Assembly: GCA_003193925.1 (NCBI GenBank)
Contig: PSPG01000005.1
Location: forward strand, 37,174 to 101,173
DNA from: Candidatus Thalassarchaeum betae
GTDB lineage: Archaea > Thermoplasmatota > Poseidoniia > Poseidoniales > Thalassarchaeaceae
Direction of reading: 5' to 3'
DNA length: 64,000 bases
The first letter of the stretch is position 1, and the number at the start of each line of letters is the position of its first letter. Of this stretch, positions 1-9,062 are shown piece by piece. A program made the translations under genes and the position numbers. The notes beneath the pieces were generated by a model. That model saw only the letters and a program-made list of their open reading frames with translations. It made no database searches and was not told the origin of the DNA.

Positions 1-336
1 GCAGCGATGCTCCTGAGGCTCTCAGGCCGCAGGCATCGCGTGTGGTCCTCCACCGCCCTCCTGTACCCGCCGGACGGGCAGCGCGAGGGGACTGAGATGC
101 TGCACAGGGGCTGGAGCGCAGACGTCTGGACGGATTCCGCGCTGGTCGAGTTCGAGGAGCTGAGCGAGGACCAGCTGGTCGAGCTGGTTCGCAGTGAGTC
201 GTGGCTTGGCAAGGCGGGAGCGTACGACCTCGCGGGCCGAGCCAGCCAGCATGCCAGACTCATCGAGGGCTCCGAGGTAACTGTTCTCGGCTTCGCTACC
301 TCGGCGATGGACGCACTGCTCGGGTTGCTCGACTAG
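1..336 (+). CDS. maf: Maf family nucleotide pyrophosphatase, C-terminal part
   Basis: Partial gene whose start lies before the window; the frame is open from base 1 to the stop at 334-336. The visible 111 residues end like Maf/YhdE proteins: a segment reading SWLGKAGAYDLAG corresponds to the conserved GKAGAY block, followed by an I-x-G-S element and a hydrophobic C-terminus (VTVLGF...ALLGLLD). Maf proteins hydrolyse non-canonical or modified nucleoside triphosphates to monophosphates in the cytoplasm. The N-terminal catalytic signature is outside the window, so activity cannot be judged. It converges on the nfu gene on the other strand, with the two stops overlapping by a few bases. Confidence 0.7.
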   Translation, partial: AAMLLRLSGRRHRVWSSTALLYPPDGQREGTEMLHRGWSADVWTDSALVEFEELSEDQLVELVRSESWLGKAGAYDLAGRASQHARLIEGSEVTVLGFATSAMDALLGLLD

Positions 337-836
337 ACGAACACGACGCCGCCGTGCTTGAGCACGAAGTCGCGCTGGAGCTCGTCGAACCACTCCAGCA
401 TAGCCACGGTGAAGCGCACGGCGATGACCTCTTGGTCCATCAGAAGGTCGTCTTGGATCCCTTTGAGCGTGCCGGGGGCAGCGCCGCAGGACACGCAAGC
501 GCCATCCAAGTCTAGAATCAGCGACAGTGCCGAGCCCCCGCTGTGCATCTCCTCGATATCCGCCCCGGTGACCACCAGACCTCCGCCGTGGCCGTCCAGA
601 GCGGCCCTCACCGGACCTAGCCTGGCCATCAGTGCCGGCACCAAGTCGGAGTTGTCGCTCTCGACCAGTTCGACCAGAGAGAGCGCCTCGAGACGAGCGA
701 TCTCAACTGGGTCGTGAGCCTCGGTCACCCTCCTCTCGGCCTCCTTCTGCATCCCAGCCTTAATCTGAGCCCGATAGGTCTCCTCAAGGCTGTCAGACAG
801 GGGCTGGGAGCCATCTTCGCCTAACTTCATCACCAC
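333..836 (-). CDS. nfu: NifU-like C-terminal domain (Nfu) Fe-S scaffold protein
   Basis: 167 aa. An N-terminal helical region (about 1-65) precedes an Nfu domain (about 68-155) with the paired cysteines C114-V-S-C117 in the context GACVSCGAAPGTLKGI, the typical CxxC that binds a transient [4Fe-4S] cluster. Nfu proteins accept clusters from the Suf machinery and deliver them to apo-proteins. Divergent location next to sufCBD supports that role. The start is taken as the ATG at 836; an in-frame ATG two codons further in is also possible. A TAAAAT box on the minus strand (about 855-860) lies about 20-25 nt upstream, so the mRNA may have little or no leader. Confidence 0.85.
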   Translation of the reverse strand: MVMKLGEDGSQPLSDSLEETYRAQIKAGMQKEAERRVTEAHDPVEIARLEALSLVELVESDNSDLVPALMARLGPVRAALDGHGGGLVVTGADIEEMHSGGSALSLILDLDGACVSCGAAPGTLKGIQDDLLMDQEVIAVRFTVAMLEWFDELQRDFVLKHGGVVFV

Positions 837-855
837 GCCGAGGTGGTAATCTGAT

Positions 856-871
856 TTTAGGGTGACCTAAA
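856..871. promoter_or_regulatory. Perfect dyad TTTAGG-GTGA-CCTAAA in nfu/sufC promoter region
   Basis: Arms TTTAGG (856-861) and CCTAAA (866-871) are exact reverse complements around GTGA. The site lies 20-35 bp upstream of the nfu start, overlapping its AT-rich promoter element, and about 55-70 bp upstream of sufC. TTAGG...CCTAA dyads are typical of metal-dependent DtxR/IdeR-type repressors, and Fe-S assembly genes are common targets. That a DtxR-family regulator binds here is inference. Confidence 0.5.
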
Positions 872-926
872 CTCAAAGCAGACGTTCAAAAGGGACCTAG
901 TTTGGCTCAGTGACGAGGGACACAGT

Positions 927-1703
927 GTGAGTCGTGACGCTCCCCTACTGGAGATTCGAAACCTGCATGCTGGAATCGACGATACGCCGATTCTCAAGGG
1001 CGTCGACATCACGATAAATCCGGGTGAGATCCATGCCATAATGGGACGAAACGGGAGCGGCAAGACAACCGCCGCGAACATCATCATGGGGCACCCAGAC
1101 TACAAGGTCGAGAAGGGGGATGTGCTGCTCTCCGGAGAGGACCTGCTGGAGCTCGAGCCGTGGGAGAGAGCACGCAAGGGCGTATTCCTCTGCTTCCAGT
1201 ACCCACAGGCCGTCCCGGGACTGCAGGTCGGTAACTTCCTCAGGAAGTCCCTTGCCAGCATCAAGGGCGAGGAAGCCGCCAAGGGCACGAAGTTCAGAAA
1301 AACCCTGAAGGATGCCATGGAGGCTCTCGACATTCCTCGCAGCTTCCTCTCGAGGTACGTCAACGACGGTTTCAGCGGAGGTGAGAAGAAGCGCTTCGAG
1401 ATCCTCCAACTGCTCATCCTGCAACCGAAGCTGGCAGTGTTGGATGAGACCGACAGCGGCCTTGACATAGATGGCATCAGAATCGTCGCTGCCGGAATCA
1501 ATTCGGCCATCAGGGGGACTGACTCAGGAGCCCTGATCATCACCCACTACTCAAGAATCCTCGAATACGTCCAGCCGGACAAGGTCCACGTTCTGATGGG
1601 AGGTCGGATAGTTGCTACAGGAGGCCCTGAACTCGCCATAAAACTAGAAGAACGAGGATACGAGTGGTTGGACTCGAAGGCGGAGGCGGAGGGACTAGCA
1701 TGA
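927..1703 (+). CDS. sufC: SufC, Fe-S assembly ABC ATPase
   Basis: 258 aa, GTG start at 927. This is the soluble ABC-type ATPase of the SufBCD scaffold complex. Visible motifs: Walker [10 protein letters not shown], the SufC signature [13 protein letters not shown], Walker [15 protein letters not shown] and the switch histidine in IITHYSRIL. Length is normal for SufC (about 250 aa). The stop overlaps the sufB start as ATGA (1700-1703), indicating translational coupling. First gene of the sufC-sufB-sufD operon. ATP binding by SufC drives rearrangement of SufBD during cluster assembly in the cytoplasm. Confidence 0.97.
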   Translation: MSRDAPLLEIRNLHAGIDDTPILKGVDITINPGEIHAIMGRNGSGKTTAANIIMGHPDYKVEKGDVLLSGEDLLELEPWERARKGVFLCFQYPQAVPGLQVGNFLRKSLASIKGEEAAKGTKFRKTLKDAMEALDIPRSFLSRYVNDGFSGGEKKRFEILQLLILQPKLAVLDETDSGLDIDGIRIVAAGINSAIRGTDSGALIITHYSRILEYVQPDKVHVLMGGRIVATGGPELAIKLEERGYEWLDSKAEAEGLA

Positions 1704-3115
1704 TGCCATCCAACCAGGAAGCACGGGAGACCGTCGGGGACTACAAGGCCGGATGGCACGATCCGGAGGACTCCACCATCCGCTTCGACTTCGGGCTCTC
1801 CGAGCAGGTCGTCAGGGACATCTCGGCCATCAAGGAAGAGCCGCAGTGGATGACCGACATCCGCGTCAAGGCGTACCACCACTTCATGGAGCGCCCGATG
1901 CCCACATGGGGTTCCACCGAGTTGCTCAACTCGATCGAGTTCGACAAGATCTGCTACTTCCTGCGCTCGGGCGAGGGCACTGAGACGGACTGGGATGACG
2001 TTCCAGAGGACATCCGCAACACCTTCAACAGACTAGGCATACCCGAGGCCGAGCAGAAGTGGCTCTCGGGAGTGACAGCCCAGTACGAGTCGGAGGCCGT
2101 CTACCACAGCATCCGCGACGACCTCGAGGAGCAGGGTGTCATCTTCCTCGACATGGATAGCGGTCTGCGCGAGTACCCTGACATCGTGAAGAAATACTTC
2201 TGCAGCCTCATCCCATACCAGGACAACAAGTTCAGCGCGCTCAACACCGCCGTATGGTCGGGAGGCTCGTTCATCTACGTCCCCAAGGGGGTCCACGTCG
2301 AGATGCCGGTGCAGGCCTACTTCCGCATCAACGCCAAGAACATGGGTCAGTTCGAACGCACGCTTATCATCGCCGACGAAGACTCATCGATTCACTACGT
2401 CGAGGGCTGCACCGCCCCGACCTACTCAACCGATTCGCTGCACAGCGCCGTCGTTGAGCTATTCGCGCTGCCCGGCGCATACATCCGCTACACCACGATC
2501 CAGAACTGGTCGAACAACGTCTACAACCTAGTCACCAAGCGCGGCATCGCACACGAGAACTCGACCATCGAATGGGTCGACGGCAACATCGGATCGAAGT
2601 TGACGATGAAGTACCCCGCAGTGATCCTCAAGGGCGAAGGCTCGCACGCGGAAGTCATCTCTGTAGCCTACGCCGGCGAAGGAATGCGTCAGGACGCCGG
2701 AGCGAAGGTGCATCATCTGGCGTCGAACACCACCAGCAAGATCCTCTCCAAGAGCATCAGCAAGGACGGCGGCCGCGGAAGCTACCGGGGCATGGTGACG
2801 GTGAGCAAGAAGGCAGACAACTGCAAGGTGAGCGTCGTCTGTGACGCACTCATTCTCGACGGGCAAAGCCGCTCCGACACCTATCCCACGATGGAGATCA
2901 AGAACCCCTCGTGCCGCTGCGAACACGAAGCATCGGTCAGCAAGGTGAGCGACGACCAGTTGTTCTACCTGATGAGCCGCGGGCACACAGAAGACAAGGC
3001 GCTGGCACTGATCGTCAATGGATTCTTCGAGCCATTCGTCCGCGAACTGCCGATGGAATACGCCGTCGAGCTCAACCAGCTGATGGCCCTCGAGATGGAA
3101 GGCAGTATAGGCTGA
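1700..3115 (+). CDS. sufB: SufB, Fe-S cluster assembly scaffold
   Basis: 471 aa from the ATG at 1700, which overlaps the sufC stop (ATGA); the open frame extends upstream but that would overlap sufC more deeply and add non-conserved residues. SufB is the beta-helical scaffold on which clusters form with SufC and SufD. The C-terminal core shows typical family elements: [23 protein letters not shown], followed by the [13 protein letters not shown] block. Length matches archaeal and bacterial SufB (about 465-495 aa). Confidence 0.97.
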   Translation: MMPSNQEARETVGDYKAGWHDPEDSTIRFDFGLSEQVVRDISAIKEEPQWMTDIRVKAYHHFMERPMPTWGSTELLNSIEFDKICYFLRSGEGTETDWDDVPEDIRNTFNRLGIPEAEQKWLSGVTAQYESEAVYHSIRDDLEEQGVIFLDMDSGLREYPDIVKKYFCSLIPYQDNKFSALNTAVWSGGSFIYVPKGVHVEMPVQAYFRINAKNMGQFERTLIIADEDSSIHYVEGCTAPTYSTDSLHSAVVELFALPGAYIRYTTIQNWSNNVYNLVTKRGIAHENSTIEWVDGNIGSKLTMKYPAVILKGEGSHAEVISVAYAGEGMRQDAGAKVHHLASNTTSKILSKSISKDGGRGSYRGMVTVSKKADNCKVSVVCDALILDGQSRSDTYPTMEIKNPSCRCEHEASVSKVSDDQLFYLMSRGHTEDKALALIVNGFFEPFVRELPMEYAVELNQLMALEMEGSIG

Positions 3116-3130
3116 TGGCGGGGTGAGCCA

Positions 3131-4240
3131 TTGGACGCCGCCGCAGAGTACCTGTCCCTCGACGAGCCCGACAGGTCCAACCATCTCTGGAAGTACACGC
3201 CATGGCGCAGGGTTCATCCCACCGGTGACATCACCAGCATCCCGGACGGCATTGGATCGCCCCGACTCAGGCTCATCGGCCTAGACGGAGGCGATGCACC
3301 CGATGGCATCCGACTGCAGGAGGGAGTGTCTTCGGTCTCCGTACTGCCGCAGAGCGATGTCGTCACGAGTTCGTTCTTGCAGGCTGTTTCAGCAAGTTCG
3401 CAATGGACCCTACATGTCGAGCCAAACTTCTCCTCGCAACACCCTGTGATGCTCGACATCGATGCGGGTGACTCAACCTCCGTCCTGCATCTGGTACTAG
3501 ACGTGGGGCGCTTGTCCGAGTTGGAACTGATCACGCGGGTGAGTGGTTCCGGGGAGTGGTTCGGCTTCCTGCGTACAGGCGAGATCGGAGAGGGCAGTAT
3601 CCTCAACGACGTGGTAGTCTGCGTGCAGGACGGGGGGACCTTGCTCCGGGTCGATTCGATAGCAATCGGCAGGGACGCGCAGGTGCGCGCGGGAACTGTC
3701 TGTTCCGGCTCCGAGCGGACCAAAGCGGACCTGCGCTACCGGATGGGCGAGCCCGGAGGAAACCTCAGGATCCTGGGCTCGGTGCTCTCGTCTGATGGGA
3801 TGCATCTGGACCACCACTTGGAGATACACCACGATGCGCCCGAGACGTTCAGCCGGCTGGCCTGGAACTCCGCATGTGGGGGCAAGAGCAGGACTGTAGG
3901 GACGGGGATGCTCAGGGTCGCCGACGGCTCACGCGGGACGGATGCCGCTCAGCTCTTCCACAACCTGCTCCTCTCCAAGGACGCTGAGGCGGACTCGATC
4001 CCCGAGTTGGAGGTCCTCGAGCACGAGGTCGTCGGATGCGGTCATGGGACGGCCAACGGGCCCATCGACGAGGACCAACTGTTCTACCTCGAGACCAGGG
4101 GCTTCGACCCCTCCGACGCGAGGGGTTCCCTGATCGCCGCATTCCTGAACTCGACCCTGTCCGAGATGGGAAGCGAGGCCCTGCACGGCTGGCTGGTCAG
4201 GCTGCTGGCCTCTGAGTTGGAGTCACTGGGCGCCCCCTGA
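3131..4240 (+). CDS. sufD: SufD, Fe-S assembly scaffold partner
   Basis: 369 aa. Start is the TTG at 3131, preceded by GGGGTGA at 3120-3126 with good spacing; no ATG fits nearby. The N-terminal half is divergent (NHLWKYTPWRR recalls the SufD N-terminal F-KYT element). The C-terminal half carries the SufB/SufD core with a GCGHGTANGPIDEDQLFYL block, including the conserved histidine. SufD pairs with SufB on SufC2 to form the scaffold. It is 15 nt downstream of sufB and ends the operon. Confidence 0.93.
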   Translation: MDAAAEYLSLDEPDRSNHLWKYTPWRRVHPTGDITSIPDGIGSPRLRLIGLDGGDAPDGIRLQEGVSSVSVLPQSDVVTSSFLQAVSASSQWTLHVEPNFSSQHPVMLDIDAGDSTSVLHLVLDVGRLSELELITRVSGSGEWFGFLRTGEIGEGSILNDVVVCVQDGGTLLRVDSIAIGRDAQVRAGTVCSGSERTKADLRYRMGEPGGNLRILGSVLSSDGMHLDHHLEIHHDAPETFSRLAWNSACGGKSRTVGTGMLRVADGSRGTDAAQLFHNLLLSKDAEADSIPELEVLEHEVVGCGHGTANGPIDEDQLFYLETRGFDPSDARGSLIAAFLNSTLSEMGSEALHGWLVRLLASELESLGAP

Positions 4241-4252
4241 GGCAGCAAGCGA

Positions 4253-5038
4253 TTAGGCCGAGCGGTCCCTATAACTCGACAGAAGGGCTGTCATCAGAAG
4301 ACCGGCGGCTGCGCCGAACATCATTCCCTGTTCCTCCATCCCAGAGCCGGCCAAGTCCCGAAAGGCGAGTGTCATGGCCCCCGTCATCGGCACCACGAAG
4401 ACGACGAATCGCCCGAGCCACTCCTTTGGAGTAGGGGCCCTGCCCATTGGCCTGAGGGTGACTGAACTGGACTTCTGGATGACCTGCCATTCCGCCTTCT
4501 GGGCGTCAACCCTGAGCCTCTGCAGGACTGCGGGCCTGATTCCGGGGTCGGCCGAGCCCACGTGCAGCGTCTCGCCTCGGCCGGTCACCAGCTTCAGCCT
4601 GCCTAGGTCGGCCCTGCGCTCGAGAAGCCTCTCGGTCAGTGCCGCGGCAGAGGGCGCATCGAGGCCGTGCAGGTCGACCACCAGCACCCCTCTGTCTCGT
4701 CTGACCTGCTCCTCGACGGTCCAAGCCGTCCCCGAGCCACTCCTTGGAGCCCTCTCCTCGATTGGTGAGAGGATGGCTCGGACCTTGGTCACCTCCTGCT
4801 TCCTTTCGGCCTCGACGTTGCGGCCTGAGCGCGACGACTCGGCCATTCTGTAGTACGCGAATGTGGTGACGATGACCCCGCCGGCAAGGCCAGCCACGAT
4901 GCCAGAGCGCACAGACCCCATCACATCCGGACTGTCTAGGCCACTGAGGAAGATGGCGACGAAAGTGGCCATGACCGCGACCATCGAGCCTACTACCCCG
5001 CCGAGCCATGCAGCATCGCGGAACCCGAGGTCGGCCAT
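4253..5038 (-). CDS. Membrane protein with internal Smr domain
   Basis: 261 aa. Two predicted membrane helices (about 11-33 and 43-63), then a soluble segment 64-205, then two more hydrophobic segments (about 211-227 and 237-255). The soluble part looks like a Smr (small MutS-related) domain: VVDLHGLD at 120-127 matches the LDLHG motif, and VTGRGETLH at 151-159 matches the TGxGxHS motif, followed by the expected helix. Smr domains are nucleases or nucleic-acid binders, usually soluble. The final His-Ser of the motif is only partly kept, so catalysis is uncertain. Divergent from the DUF2085 gene. Confidence 0.6.
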   Translation of the reverse strand: MADLGFRDAAWLGGVVGSMVAVMATFVAIFLSGLDSPDVMGSVRSGIVAGLAGGVIVTTFAYYRMAESSRSGRNVEAERKQEVTKVRAILSPIEERAPRSGSGTAWTVEEQVRRDRGVLVVDLHGLDAPSAAALTERLLERRADLGRLKLVTGRGETLHVGSADPGIRPAVLQRLRVDAQKAEWQVIQKSSSVTLRPMGRAPTPKEWLGRFVVFVVPMTGAMTLAFRDLAGSGMEEQGMMFGAAAGLLMTALLSSYRDRSA

Positions 5039-5130
5039 GGTGGTCGGAGCACGGGGTTGCTCAAGAGTCCGAGGGTTGGAATCAGGGTTACCGAAGCAGC
5101 ATTCATCAGGGGCGAGCCGCTGGGAGAAAT

Positions 5131-5880
5131 GTGGGAGTTCTAGCTAATGGGCTCGGAGATCGGGTCAGGGAAGTCAAAGTCAGCAGAGTCCTGGTAGCCG
5201 CCGCTGGCGGATACCTGCTTCTGATGTTCATAGCGCCTCTGGCGATGCCCGAGGGAACGGTACCTGAGCTCTCCGGACGCGCCAACACATTCGACTACGC
5301 CACCGCGAGCGGGTGGGGGAACCAGGATAACGGCGAGGGTGCGAGTGTGGGGCACGACCAATCGGCTCACGGCGGGACATTCGCTTGGACGGAGTTAAAC
5401 CCGGTATGGGGATTCGTGTACGCCGTCGGTGACCTGAACTGCCACCAGAAGTACGAGCGCTCATGGAAGATCAACGGGAATCAGATGCCGATGTGCACCC
5501 GGGACGTTGGAATCATCTTCGGATTCGTGGTCGGTGCCGCCTTGTTCGGATGGCGCGGCCTCAACCGCTGGACGGTTCGCGACACCTTCCTCTCGATATT
5601 CCCGAACGAGAGGCTGGAGCCCGTTTACTTGAGCGACAGGAGGATGACGGCCATGCTCGCGATCATCGGACTGGGGCTGCTGCCGATGGCAGTTGACGGG
5701 TTCACCCAGATGTTGACCGACTACGAGTCCACCCACCTCATCAGGCTGGTCACCGGCTTCGCAGCCGGGCTGGTTGTCGGCTGGTGGTTCTCATCCTCGC
5801 TGTCCGCCCGGACCAAGTACTTCGGGGATGACCCACGCCTAGTGGTCCTGCCGGCCGACGCAAGACTAGTGACCAAGTGA
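5131..5880 (+). CDS. DUF2085 family membrane protein
   Basis: 249 aa from the GTG at 5131, chosen because GGGAG sits 4 nt upstream and the extra upstream residues look like shadow translation. One N-terminal membrane helix (about 18-38), an outward-facing segment, then at least three further helices. The DUF2085 core is clear: NCHQKYERSWKINGNQMPMC-TRD, with conserved Cys, His and a second Cys, followed by GIIFGFVVGA. Function of DUF2085 is unknown; the Cys/His pattern suggests metal binding or redox work at the membrane surface. Its stop abuts the stop of the convergent thymidylate kinase. Confidence 0.75.
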   Translation: MGVLANGLGDRVREVKVSRVLVAAAGGYLLLMFIAPLAMPEGTVPELSGRANTFDYATASGWGNQDNGEGASVGHDQSAHGGTFAWTELNPVWGFVYAVGDLNCHQKYERSWKINGNQMPMCTRDVGIIFGFVVGAALFGWRGLNRWTVRDTFLSIFPNERLEPVYLSDRRMTAMLAIIGLGLLPMAVDGFTQMLTDYESTHLIRLVTGFAAGLVVGWWFSSSLSARTKYFGDDPRLVVLPADARLVTK

Positions 5881-7233
5881 TCACACGGTCTTGCCCTGCC
5901 ACCAGGAAACCAGCCCGCTGGCCCCAGCGGGGTTCGAAGCTCCTTCTATGCCGCAGCCGAGCAACGCGATACGCTCCAGAGTGTCGCGCACGGCAGCCGG
6001 ATGCCGACCTGACCTGACTATCTGGCCCATGGCGAAGCGGAGATGGGTATCGGGATTGACTGCAATCCACTTCGAGATAGCTTCCCTGAGTGGCCAAATC
6101 GCCAGCACCAGCGTCCCCGCGGTGCGATATCGCTCCTTCAACTGCGAGCGGGGGGCATCGCGTCCGAGCAGGGCCCGGTGCTTGTGCACCCAGTCTGTGC
6201 GCTCGTGGAGGAACTTGACGAGCCTCTGCGTATGGCGCTCGGACACAGCCCTGACGGGGCCGAGCGCTCTACGCAGCTCCGCCACATCGGCGGATGGCAT
6301 CAGAGCGAGAGTGCCGCAGATGGCAGACATGGAATGCGAGAGGATGCTCTTGGGAACGTCGACCCTAGCATCCTCGCTGACGCGCTCCAACGCTGCGTCG
6401 TGCTCGTTCTGGGCCTCCTTGAGTGTCTTCCACGGCGCTCTGCCGTCCAACCATCCCTCTTTGGTGAGAGTCTGCTCGACGCCCAGTCCAATCAGTGTGG
6501 TCTGGCCCTTGGAGGCGTGGAGCAGTCGCCTCAGGAGGTGCCTCTCGACGACCTCGGTGTCGACATTCAAAGGAGCTGGTCTGGAGTGGACGAACTTCCG
6601 GATCCTGCTGATCAGAGCCCGGCGGAACTCGGCCTCGGTGCCCTCGTTCAGAACAGGTCCGATGACAGCCCCCATATCGAATGGAGTGGGCATCTCCAAC
6701 TCGCCTGACAGCAGCGAGGTGTAGCCCCGCCTGATGCGCTGCTGCAGCTCCGTCGTCTCGAAGTACTCCTCCTTCTCCGTCAGCGCCCTCAGGCTCCCTG
6801 TCTTGATCCTCTTCAATGCGACCTCGGGATCGCAGTCGACCCAGATGCAGAGGTCGGGAACAAGGGCCGCCGAGTTCATGTGGGCGACCCTGTCGACCCC
6901 GAGCCCGCCGACGACCCCCTGATAGACGAGTGAGGAGTGGATGTTCCGCTCGCTGACCACTGCCCTGCCCTCCTCGAGGCGAGGCAGTATCCAGCCGTGA
7001 GAGTGATCCACCCTGTCGGCTGCGAACAGGCCGGCCTCCTGCTCAGGGGTCATGGTCTGCCTTCGCACCGCGTCTATTGCGAGACGGCCGAGCGGATGCT
7101 CCCTCCTAGGCTCCCCGGTCGCCTCGACTGAGGTGAACGAGAACTCCTTGCTGAGGACCTCTGAAACGACCTTGGTCGCCACTCCCTTGCCGCTCCCATC
7201 ACCGCCCTCTATCGTTATCAGATACACGGGCAA
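5881..7233 (-). CDS. tmk: Thymidylate kinase with long C-terminal extension
   Basis: 450 aa, more than twice the usual length of about 200-215 aa. Residues 1-210 form a dTMP kinase: P-loop EGGDGSGKG (9-17), an ERNIHSSLVYQG segment equivalent to the DRY...YQG thymidine-binding motif, and an LID-like region RIKTGSLRALTEKEEYFE. dTMP kinase phosphorylates dTMP to dTDP. Residues about 215-450 are mostly helical, rich in Arg and Glu, and match no family I recognise. The canonical Arg of DRY is ERN here, a mild deviation. Confidence 0.8.
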   Translation of the reverse strand: MPVYLITIEGGDGSGKGVATKVVSEVLSKEFSFTSVEATGEPRREHPLGRLAIDAVRRQTMTPEQEAGLFAADRVDHSHGWILPRLEEGRAVVSERNIHSSLVYQGVVGGLGVDRVAHMNSAALVPDLCIWVDCDPEVALKRIKTGSLRALTEKEEYFETTELQQRIRRGYTSLLSGELEMPTPFDMGAVIGPVLNEGTEAEFRRALISRIRKFVHSRPAPLNVDTEVVERHLLRRLLHASKGQTTLIGLGVEQTLTKEGWLDGRAPWKTLKEAQNEHDAALERVSEDARVDVPKSILSHSMSAICGTLALMPSADVAELRRALGPVRAVSERHTQRLVKFLHERTDWVHKHRALLGRDAPRSQLKERYRTAGTLVLAIWPLREAISKWIAVNPDTHLRFAMGQIVRSGRHPAAVRDTLERIALLGCGIEGASNPAGASGLVSWWQGKTV

Positions 7234-7241
7234 ACCTCAAA

Positions 7242-7991
7242 CTAATCCTCTGTGTAGTCTGTGAACTGATCCCTAGCGAGATGCGTCATGCCCATGCCGA
7301 GGAGTATGAACAACGGACCTAGGAATAGCATGCCTCGACTCCACAGTCCGAAGAATGAGAGCCACCAGGTGCGTCGGTAGTGATCGCCGCGGTAGGCCTC
7401 CAGACCGCCCACCATCCCTGCGAGCCCGGCCAGCAGCGTCAATCCAGCGATGGTGGTTCCGATGAGCACCGACTCGCCGAGATGGCTCTCGCCGGTCATG
7501 TCGTACTCGTACAGCCCGTCTCCCGGAGTCAGAGTGACGGAAATCTGAGCGTGGTCCCCGGGAACCAGCAGTATCCGAACGGTAACGTTCCCGGGGTGGT
7601 CGACAAGCAGCGTCGAAGAGCGTCTGGGAACGTCCTCGACCGAGAAACGCCCGCCTGAGTCGGTGATGTCGTGGCCTATCTCCAGGTCGTCGAAATCGAG
7701 GACGCTCACCCTGACGCCCTCAACCGGGTCGCCGCCCGTGGTGTTGTCCTCCAACGCCGTGCTCACTATGCCATTGACATTGGCGACCCCATCGGAGCTG
7801 TCCAGTTGGCCACTCAGAATCTCGCCGACGTCGGCGGATATCAGAGCGACTCCAAGAATTGCTCCAAGCAGGCTGCCGACGAATATCATCAACGCCCCCG
7901 CCACCCTAGTGGCTGGGTCTATCGAGAGGTCATGCAGCCAGAGTTCCATGGCGCTGTAATCGTCGAACTCGTCGTCGCTCGAGTCGTTCAT
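7242..7991 (-). CDS. Membrane protein with carboxypeptidase-regulatory-like domain
   Basis: 249 aa. Short acidic N-terminus, one membrane helix (about 29-54), an extracellular beta domain (about 80-155) with the pattern PVEGVRVSVLD...TDSGGRFSVEDVP typical of carboxypeptidase-D regulatory-like folds, then two C-terminal membrane segments (about 170-195 and 210-235). Such domains mediate adhesion or carbohydrate or protein binding at the surface. The start overlaps the stop of the upstream glutaminyl cyclase gene (ATGA, 7988-7991), so the two are co-translated. Specific function unknown. Confidence 0.6.
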   Translation of the reverse strand: MNDSSDDEFDDYSAMELWLHDLSIDPATRVAGALMIFVGSLLGAILGVALISADVGEILSGQLDSSDGVANVNGIVSTALEDNTTGGDPVEGVRVSVLDFDDLEIGHDITDSGGRFSVEDVPRRSSTLLVDHPGNVTVRILLVPGDHAQISVTLTPGDGLYEYDMTGESHLGESVLIGTTIAGLTLLAGLAGMVGGLEAYRGDHYRRTWWLSFFGLWSRGMLFLGPLFILLGMGMTHLARDQFTDYTED

Positions 7992-9004
7992 CGGGCTTCA
8001 CCTGCCTCTTGCTCCCCCTCGCTGGGAGCTGGCGGCTGTTCAGTTTGCCGCCTGAGGAGGAGCAGCATCAGGAAGTGGATTATCGCGCCCAGCGCGCGCA
8101 TCGAGCTGAGGATGACGACCAGCGCCGCGATGAGCAGGACCGGCCAGATCGACGTGAGAATCCTCGAGACATCCGAATCGGTGATGTCATCCTCGACGAG
8201 CTCCTGGCCCGACTCGAAACTCACTAGGTGCATCGACGACCAGTTCTTCCCGGTGACCAGGAAGGCGTCCTGCTCGGAGACGTAAGCGATGCCGTTCAGG
8301 ACCTCGTTGGATCCGCCTGACTCTGATTCAGCCAACTGCGATGCGTCGACGGTGAACTCCACTGCTCCCGAAGTTGAGTTGATCGCCAGGATGGAGTCGC
8401 TGCCCAAGACATTGGCGTAGATCATCCCCCCGACGCACTCCAGCTCGTTGAGCAGGCTCGCCTCCTGACCGTCGAGAGTGACGAGGAGGGTGCTCTGGAC
8501 AGTGAAGTCGGACGGGTCCCTGAGGGCCAGCTCGGAAGTGCCGTTGGACATCACCAGGAACTCGCCATTGTAGCACAGTCCCCAGCCCTCGCCAGAGTAC
8601 GTGTGATTGCCGACGACTTCGAAAGTCTCGATGTCGAAGACCAGAGCGATCCCCTCCTTCCAAGTCAGCATCACGATGGTATCTCCGAGGATAGTGATCC
8701 CCTCTCCGAACAGACTCTGATCGAGTTGCGTCTGACGCAGCACCTCCCCGCTCGAGGGATCCACCTCCCTTAGGCTTGAATGGCCATACAGTCCGGTGCT
8801 CTCGTACAGGGAGCCACCGTGCATCTCGAATCCCTGAGTGAATGCCTCGTCGTCATGGGAATGTGACGAGATAACGTGTAACTCGGCCGCGTCTGAGCCA
8901 CCGGAAGCAGCAACCGGACTGGGCAGCAGAAGCAGTGCGACGAGCAGGCCCGGGGAGACACGCAGCGCCGTGCTAGGCCAAATCATGTACGAACGGCGCT
9001 CCAT
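7988..9004 (-). CDS. Secreted, anchored glutaminyl-peptide cyclotransferase-like protein
   Basis: 338 aa from the ATG at 9004; an ATG at 8986 is the alternative. A signal peptide (SPGLLVALLLLPSPVAASG) is followed by a five-bladed beta-propeller of the plant-type glutamine cyclotransferase family: FTQGFEMHGGSLYESTGLYGHSSLREVD, then FGEGITILGDTIVMLTWKEG and LNELECVGGMIYANV, all standard blocks. These enzymes cyclise N-terminal Gln to pyroglutamate on exported proteins. A C-terminal membrane helix (about 285-310) with a basic tail anchors it outside. Divergent from the large surface metalloprotease; a shared AT box at 9010-9017 lies between them. Confidence 0.8.
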   Translation of the reverse strand: MERRSYMIWPSTALRVSPGLLVALLLLPSPVAASGGSDAAELHVISSHSHDDEAFTQGFEMHGGSLYESTGLYGHSSLREVDPSSGEVLRQTQLDQSLFGEGITILGDTIVMLTWKEGIALVFDIETFEVVGNHTYSGEGWGLCYNGEFLVMSNGTSELALRDPSDFTVQSTLLVTLDGQEASLLNELECVGGMIYANVLGSDSILAINSTSGAVEFTVDASQLAESESGGSNEVLNGIAYVSEQDAFLVTGKNWSSMHLVSFESGQELVEDDITDSDVSRILTSIWPVLLIAALVVILSSMRALGAIIHFLMLLLLRRQTEQPPAPSEGEQEAGEAR

Positions 9005-9009
9005 CGATG

Positions 9010-9017
9010 TTAAAATA
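9010..9017. promoter_or_regulatory. AT-rich box between divergent envelope genes
   Basis: TTAAAATA is the only AT-rich element in the short intergenic region. On the plus strand it lies about 46-53 nt before the ATG at 9063. On the minus strand it lies 24-31 nt before the ATG at 8986, the spacing expected for a leaderless start. A bidirectional promoter is inferred from position only. Confidence 0.35.
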
Positions 9018-9062
9018 GGTCTTTGAGCGGATTGAACCTGAAAGCAACACGGAGTGTTGAAC

